Source of the DNA: Bacteroidales bacterium
Lineage (GTDB): Bacteria > Bacteroidota > Bacteroidia > Bacteroidales > UBA932
Reading direction: 5' to 3'
Length of the DNA stretch: 6,741 nucleotides
Assembly (NCBI GenBank): GCA_016293535.1
Contig: JAEDEB010000088.1
Coordinates: 1-6,741 of the forward strand
Shown here: piece by piece, positions 1-6,031 of the stretch
How positions within the stretch are numbered: the stretch's first letter is position 1
Layout of the letters: each line of letters starts with the position of its first letter
Notes under the pieces: generated by a model
The model's input: only the letters and a program-made list of their open reading frames with translations
What the model was told of the DNA's origin: nothing
Databases searched by the model: none
Program-made: the position numbers and the translations under genes

Positions 1-93
1 TATCGCTTTAGAAACGGCAACCTACATCTGAAGTATATGAGAATTGTAAATTCGCATTTAACGGGCAGTTCACCTAAGATTATGATAACATAA
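1..93 (+). CDS. C-terminal end of an unidentified protein (5' truncated by the window)
   Basis: Frame 1 is open from the window edge to a TAA at 91-93 and gives 30 residues. They include RFRNGNLHLKYMR and end in KIMIT. The NGNLHLKY stretch recalls C-terminal segments of DUF4942-type proteins found on Bacteroidales mobile elements, but this is from memory and only a short match. The segment is clearly more AT-rich than the genes to its right, which hints at a different origin. It converges with the leftward operon ending at 140, and a small hairpin lies between them. Reading frame and stop are seen directly; the family is a guess. The real gene would start left of the window. Confidence 0.45.
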   Translation, partial: YRFRNGNLHLKYMRIVNSHLTGSSPKIMIT

Positions 94-117
94 GAGGAGA
101 CCATAATGACCTCCTCT
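93..117. terminator. Candidate bidirectional hairpin between convergent genes
   Basis: AGAGGAG at 93-99 pairs perfectly with CTCCTCT at 111-117 across an 11-base loop. The hairpin lies directly after the stop of the rightward gene fragment (91-93) and 22 bases beyond the stop of the leftward operon (140). Neither side has a clean run of T, so if it is a terminator it is a weak one. Its position between two convergent stops is the main argument for it. Confidence 0.4.
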
Positions 118-139
118 CCAGTCTTCTATAAATCCGATC

Positions 140-319
140 TTACTCTGCCGGCTGCCACTTGCAGCGGACAGGTGATACGATGGCTCCGTCCTTCTTGAGC
201 TGGGCGAAAGCCTTGTCCACCTCCTTGCGGTCAAGTCCGGAAAGGGTGGCCACTTCTCCTGCAGACACAGGCTTGCCTGCGCTGCGCATGGTCTCGAGAA
301 CCTTAGCTGTTGTTTCCAT
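140..319 (-). CDS. Small winged-helix-like protein (59 aa), putative DNA-binding
   Basis: The 59-residue protein begins METTAKVLETMRSAGKPVSA and ends VRCKWQPAE. Its order matches a compact winged helix: a first helix (KVLETMRSAGKPV), a helix-turn-helix (AGEVATLSGLDRKEVDKAFAQLKKDG, residues about 20-45) and a beta hairpin (AIVSPVRCKW). The pattern of sensing a 'G-L-D' turn and then a KEVDKAF recognition helix is common in MarR/ArsR-like small domains. Similar tiny proteins are known in Bacteroidales, though I cannot name the family. Its ATG lies five bases past the stop of the histone-like gene, so the two are surely cotranscribed and probably translationally coupled. I infer DNA binding, either as a small regulator or as a partner of the histone-like protein. 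The product is too short to carry a ligand-binding domain. Confidence 0.75.
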   Translation of the reverse strand: METTAKVLETMRSAGKPVSAGEVATLSGLDRKEVDKAFAQLKKDGAIVSPVRCKWQPAE

Positions 320-324
320 ACGGA

Positions 325-492
325 CTAGAGTTCAGCGATTGACTGTTTGCGGAAAGCCTTGCCGAGTTTCTCAAGCTCGAGGGTTGACTTGCGTGCACGG
401 GCGGCAGCGGCCTTGTTGCCTTCTGCAGCCTTGGCGAGGTCAGCCTGAAGTGCGGCGATAACCTCATTGATCTTTACGATTGTCTCTTTCAT
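325..492 (-). CDS. Histone H1-like Hc1-family protein (55 aa)
   Basis: The protein starts MKETIVKINEVIAALQADLA, continues through a GNKAAAARARKSTLELEKL segment and ends FRKQSIAEL. This matches the Bacteroidota histone H1-like family (Hc1-type), whose core is a helix, then GNKAAG-RARK, then a LELEKL-FRK helix. The family binds DNA through basic residues and is thought to help compact the nucleoid. Here the basic residues cluster at K27, R32, R34, K35, K42, K46, R48 and K49. No lysine-rich tail follows, which is normal for the short Bacteroidota form. The gene is the middle of a leftward trio: the TAA of the upstream gene is 12 bases before its ATG, and the winged-helix-like gene starts five bases after its TAG. 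The leader ACTACTACGACA has no Shine-Dalgarno sequence, as is usual in this phylum. Confidence 0.85.
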   Translation of the reverse strand: MKETIVKINEVIAALQADLAKAAEGNKAAAARARKSTLELEKLGKAFRKQSIAEL

Positions 493-504
493 TGTCGTAG
501 TAGT

Positions 505-714
505 TTATTTGATGTTGTTGTTCCTGTGTTCCGTCGTAATCTCCCGGAAAGAACGGTGACCTTCAATGTAATCGGCATAGAGGTCTTCAGCCTCGCGTCC
601 CCTTAGGAAGCTGCACTTCCCGCAGATGGGGCAGTTGCCGAGACACTTGAACTCTTCGCGGATGAATTCAAGTCTCTCCTCCCTTGTCGATGTCTCTATG
701 TCCGGCGTCACCAT
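505..714 (-). CDS. Small four-cysteine protein of unknown function (69 aa)
   Basis: The 69-residue protein begins MVTPDIETSTREERLEFIRE. Four cysteines sit at 24, 28, 31 and 34 (KCLGNCPICGKCSF, spacing C-x3-C-x2-C-x2-C). They are followed by an acidic and aromatic segment, AEDLYADYIEGHRSFREIT. The cysteine spacing could bind a metal or an iron-sulfur cluster, but no enzyme motif is visible. Similar short proteins ending in a YADYIEG-RSF element occur in Bacteroidales and are annotated only as hypothetical. A start at 798 would add 28 residues with no recognisable content, and a perfect -7 promoter box (736-743) lies between the two starts, so 714 is preferred. This is the first gene of a leftward operon with the Hc1-like and winged-helix-like genes. 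Confidence 0.75.
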   Translation of the reverse strand: MVTPDIETSTREERLEFIREEFKCLGNCPICGKCSFLRGREAEDLYADYIEGHRSFREITTEHRNNNIK

Positions 715-735
715 TCTTTGAGGATATTTTCTACA

Positions 736-743
736 CAAAGGTA
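736..743 (-). promoter_or_regulatory. Bacteroidota -7 box for the leftward trio
   Basis: Read on the minus strand, 743 to 736 is TACCTTTG, a full match to the TAnnTTTG element of the Bacteroidota primary sigma factor. It lies 21 bases before the ATG at 714, giving a short leader. No convincing TTTG appears at the expected -33 distance, so the call rests on the -7 element and its position. Confidence 0.5.
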
Positions 744-812
744 ACATTTTGATTCCGGATTTCCCTCGCTGTTCATAAAACCGTGGTTTTTTGAACACTC
801 TTCGAAGGGACG

Positions 813-843
813 TTTGGAAGTATGCAATCCTTTCCTAGCTTTG
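813..843 (+). promoter_or_regulatory. Perfect Bacteroidota promoter for the resolvase-WG gene
   Basis: TTTG at 813-816, a 19-base spacer and TAGCTTTG at 836-843 match the TTTG/TAnnTTTG promoter of the Bacteroidota primary sigma factor exactly, with ideal spacing. Transcription would start near 848-850 and leave a leader of about 60 bases before the ATG at 913. The promoter is divergent from the -7 box at 736-743, so the 714-913 gap is a two-way control region of about 200 bases. Confidence 0.8.
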
Positions 844-912
844 TATGAAAACATGTCTTAAAATCAAAATACGGAAAAGCCATTTAATTTGGCTTTATAA
901 ACTAAGGGGAAG

Positions 913-1377
913 ATGAAGTTAGGATATGCCCGCTGCTTGACTCTCGACCAGAACCTGGACTGGCAGATAGACGCACTCACGAAGGAAGGGTGTGACAGGA
1001 TTTTCCAGGAGAAGTTCACCGGAATACGGAAGGATTGTCCGGAGCTTCTCCGTATGATGGATGTGGCCCGGGAAGGGGACACCGTCATCATCTGCGAGCT
1101 CACCAGACTCAGCCGTTCGGTCAAGGACCTCTTCGACCTGGTCGAGCAGGTGGAGAAGGCCGAGTCTTTCCGTGAGGGTTATGCTGCGGTGAGGAAGGAC
1201 GGGTTGTGGAACTATGTTGGGACTGACGGGCGCTGCATAGGGCGCACCTGGTTCGAGAAGGCATCGTCGTTCGTTGACGGGAAGGCTGTCGTGAGAAAAG
1301 ACGTCCGGGATGTGATGATGGGTCGTGATGGCCATCTCTCGTCAGAGAGGAAGCATGGAAGGGGGCATGGACTATGA
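913..1377 (+). CDS. Serine-resolvase N-terminal domain fused to WG repeats, catalytic serine lost
   Basis: Residues 1-82 align with the catalytic domain of serine resolvases: GYAR, DQNLDWQIDAL, GCDRIFQEKFTG, REGDTVIICELTRLSRSVKDLFDLVEQ. The usual YARVST reads YARCLT here, so the nucleophilic serine is leucine 9. The arginines at 7, 65 and 68 remain, while the aspartate of DRLGRS is threonine 64. After the helix around residue 82, the normal C-terminal helix-turn-helix is absent. It is replaced by a WG (KWG) repeat, SFREGYAAVRKDGLWNYVGT (85-104), and a degenerate second copy starting SFVDGKAVVRKD (119-130), with a period of about 34 residues. An in-frame stop at 898 makes 913 the first possible ATG. 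The gene cannot be an active recombinase by the known mechanism. I infer a binding or scaffold role, or a decayed chimera. Its stop overlaps the next start. Confidence 0.8.
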   Translation: MKLGYARCLTLDQNLDWQIDALTKEGCDRIFQEKFTGIRKDCPELLRMMDVAREGDTVIICELTRLSRSVKDLFDLVEQVEKAESFREGYAAVRKDGLWNYVGTDGRCIGRTWFEKASSFVDGKAVVRKDVRDVMMGRDGHLSSERKHGRGHGL

Positions 1378-1673
1378 TCACTGCATTGCTGATTGCCGCC
1401 GCGTATGTGCTTCCGGCCATTGTGGCGAGGAAGCGCAAGATAGGAGTGGGGAAGGCATTTCTTCTCTCGGTGCTTCTGTCTCCTTTTCTGGCCTTGCCAC
1501 TTGTCATGCGTTCCGTCAGGGCGTCTTCTTCCCAGCCTCCGCAGAAGGATGCCGCGGGAGGTGACAAGGTGCATGGCAAGTATGGCCATGACCCTGAAGG
1601 CCCCAAAGTGGACAGGGGATGGGTGATGGATGAGAAAAGCTCGGAATCTGTCCATATGAGGGCGGTGCTGTAG
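1374..1673 (+). CDS. Small two-helix membrane protein (99 aa)
   Basis: Two hydrophobic segments (residues 2-18 and 28-45) flank a basic loop, RKRKIGVGK (19-27). The layout, with a basic IG-G loop and a second helix rich in LLSP, is typical of small Bacteroidales membrane proteins of unknown function. The positive-inside rule puts the loop in the cytoplasm and both ends outside, although the RSVR after helix 2 weakens this. A polar tail of about 50 residues (50-99), rich in Ser, Gly, Lys and Asp, follows with no known motif. The ATG overlaps the previous stop (ATGA at 1374-1377), which suggests coupled translation and a shared job with the resolvase-WG protein. Transcription ends at the terminator at 1734-1757. 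Confidence 0.7.
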   Translation: MITALLIAAAYVLPAIVARKRKIGVGKAFLLSVLLSPFLALPLVMRSVRASSSQPPQKDAAGGDKVHGKYGHDPEGPKVDRGWVMDEKSSESVHMRAVL

Positions 1674-1733
1674 GACAGGCAGCGTTAGACTGTCGCCCGC
1701 GAAGGGGAATCCAAAGGGATGAAGATATAATCA

Positions 1734-1757
1734 GGATGGCGTCAGCCGTCCTTTTTT
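1734..1757 (+). terminator. Rho-independent terminator after the resolvase-WG / membrane protein pair
   Basis: GGATGGC (1734-1740) pairs with GCCGTCC (1745-1751), seven pairs including one G-T, across the four-base loop GTCA. Six T residues follow at 1752-1757. It lies 60 bases past the stop at 1673 and separates the 913-1673 unit from the genes starting at 1826. Confidence 0.85.
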
Positions 1758-1825
1758 CGTTTTGCGGTTACCTTTTGCAGACAGGCGTCATCAAGAGGTG
1801 TAAACAAAATAAAACACGCAAGATT

Positions 1826-2107
1826 ATGATGACATACACTTACACAACAGGAATGGCTTTCACACACAACGGTTGGTACTGCACAATCAAGGAAGCTCTC
1901 GGCGGATACAAGGTAAAGGCGGTCGCAATGACTCCTGCTTTCCTCGCAAGCTACAACAGGTTCTCGTTCACCGAGGCTGACGAGTACCGCGGATGCGGGG
2001 CGTACCGTGAGTTCAGAGTGCCTCAGCTCTTCATCGGCTGGGGTCGTGCGATCGAGAAGGCCAAGAGAATCATCAGCTGTGAGATAGGTGCAGCTCCAAT
2101 GTGCTAG
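1826..2107 (+). CDS. Hypothetical protein (93 aa), no family recognised
   Basis: I do not recognise this protein. It begins MMTYTYTTGMAFTHNGWYCT and continues with a basic, aromatic-rich middle, KVKAVAMTPAFLASYNRFSF. A likely amphipathic helix, GWGRAIEKAKRIISCEIG (71-88), lies near the end. There is no signal peptide or membrane segment, so it is probably cytoplasmic. The frame stays open back to 1736, but that start lies inside the terminator stem. The A-rich leader (AAACAAAATAAAACACGC) fits a start at one of the stacked ATGs, 1826 or 1829. A near-match -7 box (TACCTTTT, 1769-1776) could be its promoter. No terminator separates it from the TPR gene 69 bases downstream, so the two may be cotranscribed. 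Confidence 0.65.
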   Translation: MMTYTYTTGMAFTHNGWYCTIKEALGGYKVKAVAMTPAFLASYNRFSFTEADEYRGCGAYREFRVPQLFIGWGRAIEKAKRIISCEIGAAPMC

Positions 2108-2176
2108 GTTACCTCGGGCATGATCCCGTCATCAATCATAGGAAAGAAAACAACAACAATTAATACAAGAATCAGA

Positions 2177-4243
2177 ATGAAAAAGATCTTCATTACCATC
2201 GCCTCAGCCATGTTCGGCCTCTGTGCGCTCTCATGCGCAGCGTTGGCGCAGACAAATGGCGCGGGAACCTACAACCTCCAGAAGGCCTATGAAGTGCTTA
2301 AGGAGAACAACGACGAGGAACAGGCCCTAAGGCTTCTCCGAGACCAGATCAAGGCGACACCAGACAACGCCGAGGCATACCTCCTCCGTGCACGTGTTTA
2401 CCGCAACCGCAAGGAGTACGGCAGTGCACTTTCCGACATCAACCAGGCTATCAAGGTGAACAAGCCGAAGAAGTCGGGCATAGATGGCTCCACCCTTCAC
2501 TGGTGGAAGGCTTCCATCTACCTTAACCTTGAGGACTACGGAAATGCGGAGGCCGAGTACAGGACTTCTCTTGCCCTTTCCCGCAAGGAGAAGAGTGACC
2601 TTGTACAGGATATCTCCTTCGAACTCGGTCAGGTTCTTTACAACCAGAAGAAGTATGATGAAGCCGATGCTGTGTATAACCAGATGCTGAGGGAGGATGA
2701 GACCGACTGCGCTGCGATGGTGGGCCTTGCCCGCAATATGATAGCGAGGGAGAACTACCAAGGAGCGATCGATATCCTTGACAAGGCGGAGAAGTATAGT
2801 GAGGACTATTCGGAGATATATCGCTTCCGCATGCAGGCCTATGACAAGCTCGGCCAGACCGACAAGGCTATAGACGATGCGCTCACATACTATGACAAGG
2901 ACGACGATCCTTCCGTGGCCATGGTATCGGAGATGATACTCAAGCATAAGACATACGGCCTCGCCAAGGCGAAATCGAGGATGAACGGCAGCGAGGAACC
3001 CGCTTCGTGGTCGGCTCTCATGATCCAGGTGTACGAGGACTCGTGCGAGTATGAGAAGGCCATCGCCGAGTATGACAAGCTCGAGCAGGAATACGGCAAA
3101 GATGCATATATCTATCTCAACCGTGCCTCATGCTACAGCGAACTGGGTCTTGTCGACATCGCTCTCTCCGAGATGGACAAGTGCATCGAGATGAAAGATG
3201 ACGCATATTCTAGAAGCTCCAAGGGAGACATCCTGCGCAGCGCTGGCAGATACGAGGAAGCAATCGCGGAGTACTCAGTGCTGCTTGACATGCATCCCGA
3301 GATAGCTTACGGATACTATGCCACAGGATGGAGCTATGAGCTCTCCGGCAACGACGGGAAGGCTCTCGAGCTCTATGATGAAGGTATCGATATCGATCAG
3401 AGCTACCCGTACATCTATCTCATGAGAGGTACATACTATCACAAGCATGGTAATGAGGAGAAGGCGAAGGCGGATTTCGAGGCCGTGGTGGCGAAGGATA
3501 CCACAGTGTCAGCCGGCAGCTGCAGGCACTACGCACTTCATTTCCTCGGACGCGACGAGGAAGCCGAGGCCTGGATGGACAAGATCATCGAGAAGGAACC
3601 CTACAAGCCGGGACACTGGTATGACAAGGCCTGTCTATTTGCAAGAATGGGAAGGCTGGATGATTCGATGAAGGCTTTCGAGAAGTGTCTTGACATGGGC
3701 TATGTCAGCTTCGAGCACATCCGTCACGATGACGACATGGATCCGGTACGTGACCGCGAAGACTTCAAGGCCCTCATGGAGAAGCACGAGGCAAGGCTCG
3801 CCGAGAGAATATCGAAGATGGACATCAGGTATGAGGCTGCAAGCCAGACAAGCATCACGGAGGTTCCTATCTCAAGACGTGCCGGAGGTACTTTTAATGT
3901 GGACTGCAGTGTGAACGGGCTTGCTCTAAACATGATCTTTGATACCGGTGCCAGCGACGTCAGCATCTCGAAGGTAGAAGCGGATTTCATGCTCAAGAAC
4001 AACTACCTCTCAAAGGATGACATCAAGGGCAAGCAGTACTACCAGACCGCTGATGGAGGCATCTCGGAGGGTACGGTGATCACGCTCAAGGAAGTCAGGA
4101 TCGGCGACGCCGTTCTCCATAACGTGAACGCTTCTGTGGTGAAGAACCAGAAGGCACCGTTGCTTCTTGGTGAAAGCGTACTTCAGAGGTTCGGCACGTT
4201 CACCGTAGACAACATCAACTCGAAACTCATAATCAAGCATTAA
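2177..4243 (+). CDS. Secreted TPR-repeat protein with C-terminal retropepsin-like aspartic protease domain (688 aa)
   Basis: A signal peptide (MKKIFITIASAMFGLCALSC, likely cut at ALA|QT, 24/25) sends the protein to the periplasm. Residues about 30-510 are a long array of tetratricopeptide repeats, roughly a dozen by eye, seen in segments such as AEAYLLRARVYRNRKEYGSA and KYDEADAVYNQML. They end with an FEHIRHDDDMDPVRDREDF block (512-530), typical of the close of such arrays. Residues about 560-688 form a retropepsin-like domain: the active-site triad DTGA at 589-592 and the LLLGESVLQRFG element from 662. Such domains carry one aspartate each and work as homodimers; the bacterial relative PerP of Caulobacter is a known example. 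A start at 2120 would add 19 residues ahead of the signal peptide, so 2177 is chosen. The TPR array probably presents a partner or substrate to the protease. The substrate is unknown. Confidence 0.88.
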   Translation: MKKIFITIASAMFGLCALSCAALAQTNGAGTYNLQKAYEVLKENNDEEQALRLLRDQIKATPDNAEAYLLRARVYRNRKEYGSALSDINQAIKVNKPKKSGIDGSTLHWWKASIYLNLEDYGNAEAEYRTSLALSRKEKSDLVQDISFELGQVLYNQKKYDEADAVYNQMLREDETDCAAMVGLARNMIARENYQGAIDILDKAEKYSEDYSEIYRFRMQAYDKLGQTDKAIDDALTYYDKDDDPSVAMVSEMILKHKTYGLAKAKSRMNGSEEPASWSALMIQVYEDSCEYEKAIAEYDKLEQEYGKDAYIYLNRASCYSELGLVDIALSEMDKCIEMKDDAYSRSSKGDILRSAGRYEEAIAEYSVLLDMHPEIAYGYYATGWSYELSGNDGKALELYDEGIDIDQSYPYIYLMRGTYYHKHGNEEKAKADFEAVVAKDTTVSAGSCRHYALHFLGRDEEAEAWMDKIIEKEPYKPGHWYDKACLFARMGRLDDSMKAFEKCLDMGYVSFEHIRHDDDMDPVRDREDFKALMEKHEARLAERISKMDIRYEAASQTSITEVPISRRAGGTFNVDCSVNGLALNMIFDTGASDVSISKVEADFMLKNNYLSKDDIKGKQYYQTADGGISEGTVITLKEVRIGDAVLHNVNASVVKNQKAPLLLGESVLQRFGTFTVDNINSKLIIKH

Positions 4244-4261
4244 TCAAAATAAAGAATAAAA

Positions 4262-4819
4262 ATGAAAAGGTTCATAACAATCGTTACATTGATGATCATC
4301 CCTTTCCTGTCATTTGGACAGAGCAAATATGATCCGGAAGTATTCGCCCTTGAGTCAGGGCGAGGGGAGTTGGCTTCGGAATATTTCGGAGTCAGACTGT
4401 CGGACCTGAAGAAAAACGGCAACGGGACGTACAGTATCTCAGAGGAACAGAGAGAGACGATCAAAGAGCATATCCTTGGCAGACACATGTGCTCCCTGCA
4501 GTGGATATCGTGGAAGGATTTCGGGAGCGTGAGGTTCTTCGAGGACGAAAAGGGCCGGATAGTCTGCAAAGGTGGCCAGGAGTCAAAGAAGAATGACGAC
4601 TATCTCAAGATAGACGGAATCGTGACGATAGTTAGTCCGCTTGAGATACGAATCACCGGAAGCATCATCACGAAGGTCAGTCATATCAACGGCGGAAAGC
4701 CGGTCGAAAGGAAAGGAACATACCGCTTCACAATCGCAGGAGTGCGCCGATACTGGAGGATGCAGGAGATGGATAACCCTATGGATAGCTGCTGCGATTA
4801 TGTTGACATATACTTCTAA
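4262..4819 (+). CDS. Secreted protein of unknown function (185 aa)
   Basis: A signal peptide (MKRFITIVTLMIIPFLSFGQ) with probable cleavage at FG|Q (19/20) marks this as exported. The mature part looks mostly beta-stranded (for example YLKIDGIVTIVSPLEIRITG, 114-133). It ends in an aromatic motif, RRYWRMQEMDNP...CCDYVDIYF (162-185), which I recall at the end of several unnamed Bacteroidota proteins. Three cysteines near the ends (77, 177, 178) could form a disulfide in the periplasm. No catalytic motif is seen. It starts 18 bases after the TPR-protease gene and ends 12 bases before the M23 gene, so it belongs to the same operon. A role as a partner of one of the two hydrolases is an inference from position only. 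Confidence 0.75.
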   Translation: MKRFITIVTLMIIPFLSFGQSKYDPEVFALESGRGELASEYFGVRLSDLKKNGNGTYSISEEQRETIKEHILGRHMCSLQWISWKDFGSVRFFEDEKGRIVCKGGQESKKNDDYLKIDGIVTIVSPLEIRITGSIITKVSHINGGKPVERKGTYRFTIAGVRRYWRMQEMDNPMDSCCDYVDIYF

Positions 4820-4831
4820 GTGGACTGTTAA

Positions 4832-5386
4832 ATGAAGAAACTGATTAAGTGTCTTATTATCACGGTTGTAACTCTATGTGTGATAGGTTTGCTCATCCCC
4901 GAGCGGTATCAGATGCCGTGTGGTACTACGGCAAGCTATAACCACCAGTCGTTCTGGTACCACCCTTGGACAAGAGGGATGAACGGGAGTCCTCACTACG
5001 GAGTGGACATATTCGGCAAGGAGGGCACGGAAGTCAGACCGTCTGTCGGTGGAATAGTGATCTACTCAGGAAAGTTCAGTGAGGTATCCGGAAATATGAT
5101 AATGGTGCTTGGCCCGAAGTGGAAGATACATGAGTACTGTCATATGAAGGAGAACTACGTGAAGCCCGGTCAGATAGTCGGCCACGAAACGGTGATAGGC
5201 CTGCTCGGCAGGACGGGGAATGCGGCAAAGACCCCTGCCCACATACATTACACGATTGTGACTCCGGTGCCACATTTCTGGCTCTACAACAGGGTGTACG
5301 GGAATGGCAATCAGCCTAAGAAGTTCAATTGGATGAAGATGTTCTATCTCAATCCTGACGATTATTTGAGAAAAACAACAGACTGA
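4832..5386 (+). CDS. Membrane-anchored M23 family metallopeptidase (184 aa)
   Basis: An N-terminal hydrophobic segment (residues 4-22, no clear cleavage site) probably anchors the protein in the inner membrane with its domain outside. The M23 (LytM-type) fold is plain: HYGVD gives zinc ligands H55 and D59, and AHIHY gives H137 and zinc ligand H139. H104 in EYCHM matches the second catalytic histidine, and GRTGNAAKTPAHIHY is a classic family stretch. All active-site residues are present. M23 enzymes usually cut peptide cross-bridges in peptidoglycan; some lack activity, but nothing here suggests that. The domain is minimal, with no SPOR, LysM or coiled-coil region. The gene lies 12 bases after the secreted 185-aa protein and three bases before the next membrane protein, so coordinated expression is likely. 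A role in wall remodelling or lysis is an inference. Confidence 0.87.
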   Translation: MKKLIKCLIITVVTLCVIGLLIPERYQMPCGTTASYNHQSFWYHPWTRGMNGSPHYGVDIFGKEGTEVRPSVGGIVIYSGKFSEVSGNMIMVLGPKWKIHEYCHMKENYVKPGQIVGHETVIGLLGRTGNAAKTPAHIHYTIVTPVPHFWLYNRVYGNGNQPKKFNWMKMFYLNPDDYLRKTTD

Positions 5387-5389
5387 TAT

Positions 5390-6031
5390 ATGAAAGCAAA
5401 GAAAATAATCAAGATTACATTCCTGGCGCTGCTTGCCCTGATTTCGGCAGTCCTTGTCAACACTTGCATTTACGTATTCGCAGGACAGTACAAGAGCGTC
5501 GAGAAACTGTCCAAGGGGCAGGAACTCAGTCTCTATGAGTGCTGCAGTATCTACGCCACGCATCTGACGATGTGCTTCGTCGGTTACCCCATTGCGCCGG
5601 AGGCGGCAAGGGAATGTCTCAAACTGCATTTCACAGACAAAGACACCGTATACTTCAATTGGCATAACTTCTCAGGCTCAAAGAAGCTGGAAGAAGCTCA
5701 CCGTCAGTTGATTGACAAGCCTGACGGCAGCTCGGTGAGAATCAGCTGGAACGGGAACAAGGACTACTCCCCGTTCAGTGGCGAACACAGACTTGCCATT
5801 GCTGCCAATCCCTGCACATTAACCAAGGTAAGATATTTGGAGTTTGAGTGTTTCCCTGATGAATACTGGTACACGATAACGACCAGTACTGAATACCCAA
5901 AATATTCAAGGACCGAATTCAACTTCAAGAAGTTCAAGATAGTCATCAACGAAGGCCTGTTCAGGTATCTTCAGGACAAGGGCTGGCTGCACAAGTATAC
6001 GGCAGTCTATCACCTGTCCGCCGATCAATAG
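5390..6031 (+). CDS. Membrane-anchored periplasmic protein of unknown function (213 aa)
   Basis: A basic N-terminus (MKAKKIIK) precedes one hydrophobic helix (residues 9-31), which predicts a single-pass anchor with the C-terminal 180 residues in the periplasm. The soluble part has a helical section, SLYECCSIYATHLTMCFVGY (47-66), then a mixed section with many aromatic residues (YFNWHNF, FPDEYWYTITTS). Six cysteines lie outside the helix (51, 52, 62, 76, 142, 154), an even number suited to disulfides. I do not recognise the family and see no catalytic motif. The gene starts three bases after the M23 stop, the tightest link in the operon, so it is the best candidate for a dedicated partner, inhibitor or immunity-type protein of the peptidase. 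That is inference from position and topology only. Confidence 0.72.
   Translation: MKAKKIIKITFLALLALISAVLVNTCIYVFAGQYKSVEKLSKGQELSLYECCSIYATHLTMCFVGYPIAPEAARECLKLHFTDKDTVYFNWHNFSGSKKLEEAHRQLIDKPDGSSVRISWNGNKDYSPFSGEHRLAIAANPCTLTKVRYLEFECFPDEYWYTITTSTEYPKYSRTEFNFKKFKIVINEGLFRYLQDKGWLHKYTAVYHLSADQ

Noticed and set aside
159..461. Plus-strand 100-residue open frame over the histone-like and winged-helix-like genes
   Set aside because: The minus strand encodes two recognisable small proteins here with tight operon spacing; the plus-strand frame is a shadow.
919..1655. Long open frames on the minus strand opposite the resolvase-WG and membrane genes
   Set aside because: Their translations are rich in Pro, Arg, Ser and His without motifs, while the plus strand shows clear domains, a promoter and a terminator.
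1769..1776. TACCTTTT as a promoter -7 box for the gene at 1826
   Set aside because: It matches seven of eight positions, but no TTTG lies 19-21 bases upstream, where the terminator stem is. Possible but not supported enough for a feature.
1736..1825. N-terminal extension of the 93-aa protein from an ATG at 1736
   Set aside because: The extension runs through the terminator hairpin and its T tract and encodes no recognisable signal; the A-rich leader points to 1826 or 1829.
2114..2127. CGGG-CATGAT-CCCG hairpin after the gene ending at 2107
   Set aside because: The stem is only four pairs and no T run follows, so it is not a credible terminator.
2196..2238. Lipobox in the signal peptide of the TPR-protease (ALSC)
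   Set aside because: Position -3 is alanine and the signal peptide continues to a good ALA|Q site, so ordinary signal-peptidase cleavage is more likely than lipidation.
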